This document shows, piece by piece, positions 1 to 11,200 of a stretch of DNA of 64,000 nucleotides. This DNA comes from Aldrovandia affinis. Lineage: Eukaryota; Chordata; Actinopteri; Notacanthiformes; Halosauridae. Position numbers and translations under genes: made by a program. Within the stretch, counting starts at the first letter, position 1; each line of letters starts with the position of its first letter. The stretch spans positions 5,733,860-5,797,859 of the forward strand of contig JAINUG010000020.1 in NCBI GenBank assembly GCA_029706075.1, in the 5' to 3' direction. The notes under the pieces were generated by a model that searched no databases, was not told the origin of the DNA, and saw only the letters and a program-made list of their open reading frames with translations.

Positions 1-660
1 TTGGCGCCTGAATTCCAGGTGCATCGCTCACAGAAAAAGCTAAATGACTTAATGTGTCAAGGAGAACAGTGTCAAATCACAACGACTCCTGAGAAGTAAT
101 ATGGTCTGATCCTTTTACTCTTTCCCCTACATCTGGACGAGTTTATGCTTAGAGAAAGCCAAAGGAAGACTTCAACCTACATTGCCTGTTCCCAACTGTT
201 ATACATGGTGGTGGATCTGTTATGGAATGGCCAGCTATCTCGTGGGAGTCACTGAGTCCGATTATTACTCTGCATGGTAGAATTACAGCCAAGGAATACA
301 AAGCCGTTTCAGGCAACCAGGTGCACCGCAAGGTGCAATCATCGTTTCCTCAAGATCCCATCCCCTTAAGTCCATGACAATAACGCCCCAATACACACTG
401 CTAAACGGATTCAAGAGTGGTTTCATGAACACAATGATGAAGTCAAACACCTTCCGTGGCCTCCCCAATCACCAGATCTAAACATAATTTAACTGCTATT
501 GGAGGTTCTGGAAAGTAGAGGGGATAGAAAGTATAGTAATTCCCACCGCCAGGTCCAATGTCCTAGAAACAGTTCAAAATGTGTATAACAGCATTCCAAG
601 GAGGATTGAAACTGTTCTGAAGGTAAATGGACGCCCAATTATTTAATAAATATTCATATA
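1..660 (+). mobile_element. Degraded Tc1/mariner-like transposase fragment
   Basis: Around positions 375-480 the plus strand reads, in pieces, like the C-terminal part of a DDE transposase: a D-N-N-A-P-I-H-T segment followed by WFHEHNDEV and WPPQSPDLN, which surround the second and third catalytic acids in Tc1 proteins. A stop follows directly and no long frame is open, so this is a fossil. The left end lies outside the window and no terminal inverted repeat was found. Family assignment rests on motif recognition. Confidence 0.6.
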
Positions 661-3600
661 TTGTTTTGTTTTTCCATGATTTTGTCCACCTCCTATATAC
701 ATGTATAGAGAGAGAGATAGAGAGAAAGAAAGAGAGATAAAAATGCATGCATATTCAGTTAATCTTCACAATGGTACTTAAAAATCATACTAAAAACAGG
801 GAGGGGCTGTATATTCTGTACAGTGTATATTGTATCTTATACAATATAACTTAAATGACATAAAAAGTGGAACTCTTAAGCACTTTAAGTCAATGTTTTG
901 CCACTAACTGGTATGTCATTCTGAAACTCGGAGGCTAACTAAATTAAAATGCACACCAAGGAGGATTCCAGTAATTCAAATGCAGTCAGAAACCAGAAGG
1001 GTGGCACCACTCTACTTCAGACAAATAAGTTCATTGTACTTCCAGTTTGTCATCCCGGGCATCCCGGTTTAGTGTGTCTCTCTGTGTGTGTGTGCCACGA
1101 GAACTACAGTCCTTATGGCAACAACTTAATGTGCAGCATGAATGAGCTTGCACATGCTTTTTGATGAGACTGAGCATGGAGATCATTTTCCATGTTTTTG
1201 CAGGTCGCCCCCCTCATAGGCACAAGACCGGATGTTGTTTCTTCAGTCTTACGTAAAGAGACAATTGCATTCTTTAAATCAAATACAGGGTTTATAAGTT
1301 ACAACTTTTTTTATTTGAATTTGCACTGAAAATAAGATCTGTCCCCCACCCACTAAAAACAAAGACAGAAAGATCTGCAAACAAGCTTTGCAGCTGAATC
1401 CTGTTACTGCAAGTCCAAACACAACAGGTAATCCTATACCGACTCTATACACAACTGTCGATCAGACAACAATGAGCAATTATTTTACTTGCCATTGCTC
1501 AATTACCAGGAGTGGACAGGTTCAGCTTTACAACAATTCGTATGTGAATTTGCATGCAGATTTTCTGTGTGTCAACTGCAGGCTATGGGCCCATTCAACT
1601 GCATGTGCCATTCAATATGGCTGCAGCACAGTATACACTTCCCATGAGGACATAGAACTGACAACAATTATTTAACTACATCATGTGGCAGATTTTTATG
1701 AGGGGGAGGGAAAAAAAAATCTAATCTAAATGCTAAACATCTACTCACTGCCCTCAGTTGTCCAGAATGAAACACTGGACAACGTTGAAATGGCATGGAA
1801 TCTTACCCTTGTAAAATTAATTTGAATTAGCCTCAAAAGGACAGTTTTCAGAATACTGGAGACAGTGAAGCCATACTGCCCCTTGTGCAACAGCACCTAC
1901 AGAGGCTTACTGTAATGTTGTAGGTGAGAATAATACATTTACGGGTCAAGTCATTCTCTATTCTATTCTTAGCAAAGCTAAACAGCTGATAGGAGGTGGT
2001 GCGGCCAAAAATGTGAGTAATCCGTTTTGTTACCAGTACCTTCGAATCGGGATTCAAACGTAACCATAGTAACCGGATCAGGGCAATTCATTTTTCCACC
2101 CACTTCTACCGCGGTCATGTGAAATGCACCAGACTCTGTGGCGTTACGTAAGGGCACGGCGGCCCGTCGAGCGCTGCGCTGGTGTGCTGTGCTGCCTGGA
2201 CCGCTCTCTGCAGGACTTGGCTGAGCTCTGCCGTTGTTTTGGGGATTATGGGGCGGGGGGTTCACTGCAGATGTGCATGTGACACCAAGTGTGCGCAGGC
2301 CTGCCTCCGCTTGCCAGTCTTCCGCACCAGACCCTCCGTTCCGCAAACGCACCGACGGAGACTAGAATTAGGCCGTTTATCCCATGCATACATCGCGTTA
2401 CGGAATCCTGCCATAATGCAAGGGGCTCGGGACTCACTGGAGAAGGTTCTAGCAAAGTGCAAGCTGGGGTCTCAAACGCATCCGTGCAATGTTGTGGGGG
2501 GGCAAGGTTCCCTGTGTTACCACAGGACCCCTGTGGATGACTCTGGGACGTTGGGCTTTTCCGTGGCCAGGTTTGGCAATCTTACAGTATGCGAAAGGGT
2601 GTATTATTGGCCAGGAATGCTCGTCCCAAGTGTCTTAACTTATCTGAGTGTGTTAATTGGCTTTGTTAATTAACTTGACGGATTGTGTTTGTGTGTGTGT
2701 GTGTGTGAACGGCAGACCCACCGATTGCCTGACGAGTTCCACCTGACACAATTTAGGGTACTTAAGTGCAGGTGTGTGGCTGCTGTCGTTGTATGTGGAG
2801 TCTTGTCGTTTAGTGTGAGCCTTGTCGTGGTATGTGTGGAGTGACTGAGTAGAGCGCTTCCTGTGTGTGTGTGCGTGCGTGTAGAGAGAGAACCCGCACT
2901 AAAAGTGGAGGGTGTCTGTGTTTCTGGGTAAGCAACTGAAAAGACACGGAACGTTTGTGAGGTGGAAGCGCTTGAAAAGTCGCCAAATGACTGTGTGGAT
3001 TCCCGAAAGGGGGTTCCATCTCGGAGGAGGTGGACTTTTATTTAGTTTGTTATTTTCATTTATTGTTTTTTGCCAGAAAGCTTCGCAGCAAGTATGGCAA
3101 AGATTTTGTTTGTTTGATTTATTCTGCCCTCCCGCCTTGATGATTGAAGATCCGGTCCATAGACCGCAAACTCCACTCCGTGTGTCCTGCTGCTCCTGCT
3201 GAGGGTGCAAAACAACCCTCAGTGCACATTTAATTCAGAACATACTGTAAATAGCTTTAGACACGACCAATCTGATTTCCGGTAAACAATCAACTAGACC
3301 AAACTACAGAACTGCTATATTACGTTCATATTTATATTAATATGAGTAAATCTAACTGATCAAAAATCAAACTAAGTTTACTGACTGGCTTTTGGCTATT
3401 CAATGACAAATGCATAATTTTGCAACAACTTTTTATAGGCAGTGCACAAGATGGTGATCCACTGCTCGAGGGACTGTGTTCTGTGCAAAAATCCCATAGA
3501 TGGGACTTAACATTGATCTAATGGAAGTTAAATCAATTCCCATGATCGGAGTTCAGCCTCAAGCAAAAATAGGATTTTGCAATGTTCGAACATCACCAAA

Positions 3601-3984
3601 TCTATTTTCAAATTACTTCGCATGAATCCTCCTCTGCATTTAAAAATCGGTTCGAGCTTGTGTAGCGTTCAATTGATGCCCCTTACTTTTCTTAAGAAAC
3701 ATCTGTGATTATACTTCAGCCTATTTGAAAAGAGATGCTTCTGAAATGGCAACCCACTAAATCGAAGCTCATCAAATCAAGACATTTTTTTCATTCCGAC
3801 CCACTGTTGCATATAAATCAAATATGCAACACTAAGAAAGCAAGTGCACACAAGACCAAGAGAGAATTCTTCAGTCATGAGATTAGTTTGAGGGGAAATT
3901 CACACACAAGATTCTGTTGTGAACATGGATCATCCAGTAGCTCAAAACACTAAAATACATTTTTTATTTTTTTTTTAAATAAAT
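661..3984. other. dstyk intron 2 (part), no gene recognised
   Basis: This stretch lies 3' of dstyk exon 2, between it and the exons beyond the left edge. It holds short purine and GT microsatellites (about 705-740, 2686-2707, 2862-2892) and a locally CpG-richer patch at about 2100-2450. A 163-codon open frame at 2182-2673 has no recognisable domain and no splice context. Confidence 0.5.
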
Positions 3985-4362
3985 GTATTTCAGATTTTTT
4001 CCAGTTTTTCCTCCCAATTTGGTTGCCAATGAAACCCTCTATTTACTTCAATTCCCCACCCTCACGAGTCCGTCACCCGTCCTCCGGGAGCGAGACACAC
4101 ATTCCTGGCCGAGTGTTCCCGCCTCTTTTTCGAGACGGGAATTCTTCCACGGACTCCTTTAACCTTCTCCTCGACGGACTCGTGCCGGCTCTCCCTCCCC
4201 CCTTCCCCGGAGGTGGACAGCCAAATGCCGCCTCCGATCGGGCTGACGACCAGGGCCGGTCTGGTAGAGACGCGGGTTTCGATCCGCGTCACTGACGGGC
4301 AGCGCACACCACTCCGAAGCGTGGTGCGTTAGACCGCTGCGCCATCCGCCAGGCCGAACACT
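3985..4362 (-). mobile_element. tRNA-headed SINE
   Basis: Read on the minus strand, it starts with a tRNA-like head containing 'ggcggatggcgcagcggtc' and a B-box-like 'gatcgaaacccgcg'. A CG-rich body follows, then a tail 'ccaaattgggaggaaaaac' leading into an A-rich end. The same body and tail recur in the opposite orientation at 4966-5236, so this is a dispersed family. Confidence 0.65.
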
Positions 4363-4965
4363 AAAATAATTTCTAATGGTGGTTATCAATTTTGTTTTTG
4401 CTGCACTTTTGGAAGATAAATTAGGAGGTTTCAGAAAAAATATATATTATCTACCAAACTTTTTTGGAACAAATTCATTTGTAGTTTCTCTTTTGAGGCA
4501 GGAAGCCAGATGGCACAACCATCTGCTCTGTCCTTTGCAAACCCTGTGTTACCCTCCACATTTTCCTCTTTACAACTCTCTCGATCCTGAGTTCTGAAAA
4601 TCAAAACAGGCATCTCCTTATGGCACATTCTTTCGAATAACGTACACAATCTCAGCCACAGTTCTATTTTGAGATGCAAGGTGAACTGGTCCTGAAAAAG
4701 GCTGCCTTCATGTAGTTTAAAATGAGCTGAATTAATCTTGAAGAGCCATTTCAAAAAAAAACAGGCACAAACATAGGTTACCAACTCATCACTACTGTGG
4801 GGATAACACTGACGGTGTGTTGATGTTTGCTTTTTTAAAATTAAAAATGTTGTTCTCTAACATCTCTTCTTTAGTACTTTAATTATAACGAAATGTTTAA
4901 TACGGTTTCACCATTTCAGCCTAAAACATGATTATTGGGACAACAAAATTGCATTAAAAAAAAGA
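4363..4965. other. Spacer between two SINE copies, nothing recognised
   Basis: AT-rich intronic sequence of dstyk. The minus-strand open frame of 117 codons at 4431-4784 has no recognisable domain and no splice context. Confidence 0.4.
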
Positions 4966-5236
4966 TGCGGTTCAAAACCTGACTGCATCAGCCCAACTCG
5001 GAGCCCCGATCGGGGGTGACATTTGGCTCTCTGCCCCGAGGAGCAGTAAGGGTGTTCCGAAAGAGCAGGTGGGTGAAGTTCTGTCTCGTAGGAGGCGGAT
5101 AATTGCCAGCCTCGGAGATAATGGCTTGGCTTGAGGACGGGCAACAGGCTCGTGAGGGGAGGGCGAATCAAAATAAATAGAGGGTTGGATCGGCTACTAA
5201 ATTGGGAGAAAAACGGGGGAAAAAATCTGAAACATA
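4966..5236 (+). mobile_element. Second copy of the SINE family, 5'-truncated
   Basis: It shares the 'gatcgg...catttggctct' body and the 'aaattgggagaaaaacg' tail with the copy at 3985-4362 but lacks the tRNA-like head. It lies in inverted orientation to that copy and abuts a Tc1 element that begins 7 bases after it. Confidence 0.6.
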
Positions 5237-5243
5237 AAAAATA

Positions 5244-6579
5244 TACACTACCGGTCAAGAGTTTTTGAACACCTCCATTTTTCCAGTTTTTATTGAAATT
5301 TACACAGTTTAATGTTTCAATGTACTCTGAAATTAAAGCATAGAACAAATAAACAATTGGAGAAAAAAAAGAAATCATGGAATCGTTTTGTTGAACAAAA
5401 TTGAATCTACATTTTTGACTCAAAGTAGCCACCTTTTGCAGATATAAAAGCCGAACACACTCGTGACATTCTTTCTACAATGGAAATGAAATACTGTTTG
5501 GAAAGTTCTTCCCAAAACTGTTGCAGAAGTTTCCACAAATGTGTTGCACTTGTAGGTTGCTTTGCTTTCACCCTTCTGTCCAGTTCATCCCAAACCAGCT
5601 CGATGGGGTTCAAGTCTGGAGACTGTGCTGGCCATTCCATGATTTGAAGCCTACCATCTTGTTCTTTTCTTCTAAGGTAGCTCTGACATAGCCTGGAGAT
5701 ATGTTTTGGGTCATTATCTTGCTGTAGGATGAAACCCTGACCAACTAGGGGTAGACCAGAGGGTATTGCACGGCACTGCAAAATGCTGTGGTGGCCCTTT
5801 TGGTTCAGGGTGCCAGTCACTCTGTGCAAGTCACTGACTCTGGATCCAGCAAAAGAGCCCCAGACCATCACGCTTCCTTCTCCATGTTTGACAGCTGGTG
5901 TCACACACTGAGGAACCATCCTTTTGCCTACTCGATGGCGAACAAAAACCCTGCGTGATGAACCGAAGATTTAAAATTTTGATTCATCAGTCCATAAGAC
6001 CTTCTTCCAGTCTTCAGTAGTCCACTGGCGGTGCTTCATGGCCCAGGCAAGCCTCTTTTTCTTATTTTGCCATCTTAGCAATGGCTTTCTTACTGCCACT
6101 CGACCTGTCAAACCTGCAGCTCCAAGTCTTCTCTTCACAGTTGAAACCGAGACTTCCTTACTTCGACCAGTGTTAAGCTGTGCTTGAAGCTGTTGTCCTG
6201 TGAGCCGCCTATCACGCAAGCTGTTGACTCTCAGAAACCTGTCTTCTGATTTTATTGTGGCTTTGGGTATGCCAGACCTCTTCCTGTCAGAGTTTCCTCC
6301 AGTTTCCAAGTGCCTTTTGATGGTGTAGGAAACTGAAACAACTTTCAAGGCTTAATTTACTTCCATTGCTGCAGAACAGCTGTAAGTTGTTAACCCATTA
6401 CTTAACAAGGGCCTTTTTTTAATAACTCTGAAATGTACATTATTTTTCAGTTTTTTTACCTCTGGCAGTTTACTGCTTACCTTTGTACCATTTCAGGTTA
6501 TTCACTGGACTGGAACTGCTTAAATTTAAGTAAAAACTGGAAAAATGGGGGTGTTCTAAAACCTTTGACCGGTAGTGTA
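5244..6579 (-). mobile_element. Tc1-like transposon, copy A (family 'TACACTACCGGTCA')
   Basis: Both ends carry the inverted motif 'tacactaccggtca' / 'tgaccggtagtgta' with TA at the borders, as expected for Tc1/mariner insertion. The arms continue with 'ccatttttccagtttttattg' related sequence. The transposase is on the minus strand and has lost its N-terminal part compared with copy B at 10027-11181. The copy lies in dstyk intron 2, in the same strand as the host gene. Confidence 0.9.
5407..6348 (-). pseudogene. Tc1 transposase, one stop codon and N-terminal deletion
   Basis: The frame runs from 6348 to 5407 with a single in-frame TAA after the WTDESKF motif, where related copies have a coding triplet. 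Upstream of the stop is a second helix-turn-helix-like half ([20 protein letters not shown]). Downstream are the DDE landmarks: first Asp in WTDES, second in QQDNDPKH, and the Glu in PIELVWDELD. All three catalytic acids are present. The usual start and first DNA-binding helix are missing through an internal deletion near 6330-6350, so no active enzyme is expected. Confidence 0.85.
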
Positions 6580-7852
6580 TATATTCAAATATATATATAT
6601 AATGTTCAACTTACACAACTGACAAAGTGGTAGAGACTGTGATGATCCTTAGTTTAATAGTTTAGCATTTTATGCAGTGAAATCAATAGCAATTACCAGT
6701 AATTACAACTGTTGCAATACATGCGGCTTAATTTTAGGTCCCAAATTTTAATGTCCCAAACAGCAGGGCTAATAATATCAAGCACAAATAGCCCTCACTA
6801 AAGCTCTTGGCCCAATACTGTGCACAAAAACACCAACTATCACATGTCTGTAAATCTCAAGAACAACTACATCCTGTGCCAACGAACCAAAGATCACATC
6901 TACAAATACAGAGCTGCTTTCCAGACAAAAAGCAGTGAACAATACGACACTAAGCAGTCTCTTTGAAGGAGAACTTTATCTATATTCAATGTATTATGTT
7001 GTCCATCGTCCTTTTAGTGGCATGGATGCAATGGTATATCATAATAACAAAAAATGATTTTTTCCTGCAACTTTCTGTACAATCTCCCAATGCATTTCTT
7101 TCTCCCGTGCCCACGACAACGCAAACATCACACACTGCAGTCTGGGAAATTGAGGAGAAAGTGGGGAAAGCATTGTAATCACTGGACAACCGCACGCAGA
7201 CGCCCTGAATTGCACTTAGGCTCTCCGAACTTGCGGCAGAGAAGGCAAAAGTAGAACACCCATTCAAATCCCTAGCTCTTTCCTGGCGTAAATGACCACT
7301 ATCCTTCTCATGTGAAATATAATGAATGACTGCGGTTGTCATTGCAATACAAATAGATTACATTACACGCAAATAGAGGAATACAGATCGCACAACCGTT
7401 CGTCCATGCTTTAAGATCTCACATTTCATCTAACTCGATACAAATTCATAAAATATAATGCAAATCCATGTCCATCCAGACACAAGGACCCCCTCGGGAA
7501 AGGTGAGCTGTTCTGCAAACGTTTTCCACCTGTAACTGCGGAAGTCTGCAAACTCACCGTAACTTGCACACCGCTAATACTCCAAGCTATAGCACAACAA
7601 CACCAATAGCAGCGTGTGACAGTATTAGCGTAAGCAAACCGTGATCATGCAGCACCCAACACATTTTCCTCGAAGGTTAAAAGACTTTCTTTCTGATTCC
7701 CCCCCCCCCAATGTAAATCCCTCACTGAGACAGTGAGCAGCCTCTCCAGTCTGCGCTGTGATCCAGCGTACCATCCGCCAAACAGCGATCGTCTGTCTGT
7801 CTGTCGGTCAGTCAGTCAGACACCAGAGCTGCCCCACTCCTAGACCACCCAC
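6580..7852. other. dstyk intron 2 (5' part), no gene recognised
   Basis: Mostly AT-rich intron. A C-tract lies at about 7700-7709 and a tetranucleotide tract of TCTG/AGTC type at about 7791-7820, just downstream of the exon 2 donor. Confidence 0.5.
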
Positions 7853-8253
7853 CTGCAGCAGAGGGTGATGCAGGGTGACCTCCAGCTCTGCCAGCTGGTG
7901 GGCAGGGTCCTGACACTCCTCGTGGATCTCCAGGTCCTCCCTGGGCACAGTGTCCCAGCGGCCGCAGTGGGCCGCCAGCTGGTGGACCAGCTCGTACTGG
8001 CCGGGCAGGGCCAGGCTGAGGCGGGTCTGGCGCCCGTGCGTGAAGCAGAGCTTGCGCCGCTTGCAGCCGCCGCCCACGCCACAGCCACCGCCGCCCTCGT
8101 AGACGGGCAGCAGCCGCTCTCCCAGGAGGCAGTTCAGCAGCTGGTAGCGGGCGCCGCAGTCCTGCCCCAGGACCAGGATGTAAGGGGCGCTGCCCACACT
8201 GGCCTGCAGGAATTCCTCCTCATGCCGGGGGAAGGAGATGCAACTCAGCTGGC
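7853..8253 (-). CDS. dstyk: dstyk exon 2
   Basis: Acceptor 'ccctcag' and donor 'gtgggt' bound 401 bases. The exon is much richer in G+C than its introns. It encodes from the split Gly of EAG through QLSCISFP to HHPLLQ and ends in phase 0. Confidence 0.93.
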
Positions 8254-11200
8254 CTGAGGGGACACAGACAAGGGGAGGGGGGGGTCACTAATGGTCGCTT
8301 GATACAATCAGAACATGAAACTATTTTTTTTTTTTTTAACAGCAGCAGCAACATTACCACACAGATTTGTTTGGACAAGAATTTCCCAATCGAGAGATCT
8401 TGAAATGTCCAAAACCCACTCAAAGTAATGATAAGGTGAACTGGAAGGCAATAATTTGTGGAAAACATTGTTTTTTTGTTTGCATGCAAGTGAAAACAGT
8501 ACTTGACACGTGTATGTATCCATCTTTTATATTGATATGATGAACTAGTGCAAGTTAGAAATACACACAAGTGAGAGAGAGAACAATACATTGCTGAAAT
8601 TGACAACGTTGCTGGTCCTCATGAGTATAGACAGTGAATTGTGCATAGCTACGAGGTTAATAATATTTATAACAACAATAATTTCATTACCAAAAAATGC
8701 TAGCTAAGAAAGGCTTTAGTTTTTTGATAATGGGAGCCCTTTTATTGACTGGCTGCATTGCATCTGTGGCTCTTGTGTCATGCACCATGTTGAATTTTTT
8801 TTTTTTTTTTTTTTCAGTTCAAACTAGCGATGCAATAGGACACTGGAGAAACTGAAGGGGTTTGACGCTCAGTTAAGGATACGTTCAGTTCGAGGCACTT
8901 TTTTTAAACCAATGAACAAATTCACCTAAAAAGTGAATTCACATTCCGCCATTTGACCGCGCACGTAACCGCACACTGTCCTTCGCTTCCACTTTTCGCA
9001 TGGCACATTTCCACCTTTTTTTATTACCACTTTTTGTTTGTAAGTTTTAAAAAAATGATACATTTCAAAACCAATTCTGTTACAGCAAAGGTTTTATTCC
9101 AAGTTGTAGAAAGTTGGGTGTGACATGCCCACAGGGGGAGGCTCTGTTCAGGCAGGACTCAAAACCAGAGCTACTGCCTGCTATTACATTTTTTGTACAG
9201 TAATACACATCTGAATACTGTGCATGAGGGGTTCAGATATCCAAAGGAAGTATTCATTTTTTAATGGTAGCACCCATTCTTCTGTAAATTACTCTGGTAA
9301 ATTATAAACAATAGAAATAAGCCTGACCCTATACAATTTCACCATTTTCAGTTGGCAAAAAGGGGTGACCTAATTTGTTTTCTTGTGAAATAACATGCAC
9401 CTTTGCAACAGGACCTTTGTTTGATCCAACTGCTAGAAAGCATCGGTCTGAAGCATATTATCTTTCGGTCCATCTGTGTTCTGGTCCAGACGAACAGTAG
9501 TTGTGATTCATCCTAACTTAATAACAGGAAGTGGTCATAATTCTCTCTGCTGAGTCACAGTGCAGGCCGTTATATAATACAAACAAAGAACAGAGAGCAG
9601 TCGTAGTCATCTCCTCCCCATCCACACTCTCCCTCCTCCCTCTCTCTCATCTCCCCAAACCTCTCCCTCTCTCTAATCTTGTTGTAATAGCAGTGAACTT
9701 CCTGAACTATTTTTTTTATTTTCTTAATGCCAGACCGCATCTTCAAGAAAGGAATGCTGTGGAAATTTACCTGAAGACTCGTGCCAAAGCTTGGGTAGAC
9801 TTTATCCTCTCACCAAAGCAAATCACGACACTCTTTCTTCGTATTGACACAGTCGTAGATATAAATGTGGTCAGATGGAATTGCACAGATACCTGCACAG
9901 ATTGAAAAGCAAGTGCACTTGGGAGTAACTGCAATGCCACGGACTAAATCATGGCAAAGACGCTACACAATCATGCGGGTTCCATGCAAGTCTGACGCCT
10001 TGACAAGTCGTTTTCTGATATGCACATACACTACCGGTCAAAAGTTTTAGAACACCCCCATTTTTCCAGTTTTTACTGAAATTTAAGCAGTTCAAGTCCA
10101 GTGAACTTGAAATGGTACAAAGGTAAGCGGTAAACTGCCAGAGGTTTATTAAAAAATTAAAAAATTAAAAAATTTAAAAGTTTAGGTTACCAAAACTGAA
10201 AAATAATGTACGTTTCAGAGTTATTTTTTTATTTTTTTTAAGGGCCTTTTCAGGGAACAAGTACTGGGTTAACGTGGGTTAACAGTCACTCTGTGCAAGT
10301 CGCCGAGTCTGGATACAGCAAAAGAGCGCCAGACCGTCACGCTTCCTCCTCCATGTTTGACAGTTGATGTCACACACTGAGGAACCAACCTTTCGCCTAC
10401 TCGATGGCCTACAAAAACCTTTCAAAATTTCAATATTTCAATAGTCCACTGGCGGTGCTTCATAGCCTAGGCAAGCCTCTTTTTCTTATTTTGCCATCTT
10501 AGCAATGGCTTTCCTACTGCCACTCGACCTGTCAAACCTGCAGCTCAAAGTCTTCTCTTCACAGTTGAAACCGAGACTTCCTTACTTCGACCAGTCATAA
10601 GCTGTGCTTGAAGCTGTTGTCCTGTGAGCCGGTGTAGGAAACTGTACTCACTGACACCTTGGCCTTCTTTGCAATTTCTCTAAAGGAAAGACCTACACTT
10701 TTAAGGGTTATAATGGTCTGTCTGTCTTCCTTTGTTAATTGCCTTTTTCTCCCCATTATGATATCAATATACTACTTCCTGCAATGCAATATTGTCCAAA
10801 TAATGATTCAGAGGATGTAGTAACAGTCTCTTCCAACACTGCTTTTATACAGACAGAGGGTTTGTAAGTAATCAACAAAAGTTGGGACACATGTAGGAAT
10901 TGTTTGCTTCCAAGGCTTAATTTACTTCCATTGGTGCCGAACAGATGTATGTTGTTAACCTATTACTTGTTCCCTGAAAAGGGAAATTTACATTATTTTT
11001 CAGTTTTTGGTAACCTAAACTTTTTATTTATTTTATTATTATTATTATTTTTTTTTTTAACCTCTGGCAGTTTACCGCTTACCTTTGTACCATTTCAGAT
11101 TATTCACTGGACTTGAACTGCTTAAATTTCAGTGAAAACTGGAAAAATGGGGGTGTTCTAAAACTTTTGACCGGTAGTGTACATGTGATGCACTCACAAC

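Noticed and set aside
2182..2673. 163-codon open frame on the plus strand
   Set aside because: No recognisable domain, Cys-rich low-quality composition, no splice context, and it lies inside a dstyk intron in a CpG-richer patch that favours chance open frames.
7865..8257. 130-codon open frame on the plus strand
   Set aside because: It is the antisense shadow of dstyk exon 2, whose minus-strand protein matches DSTYK.
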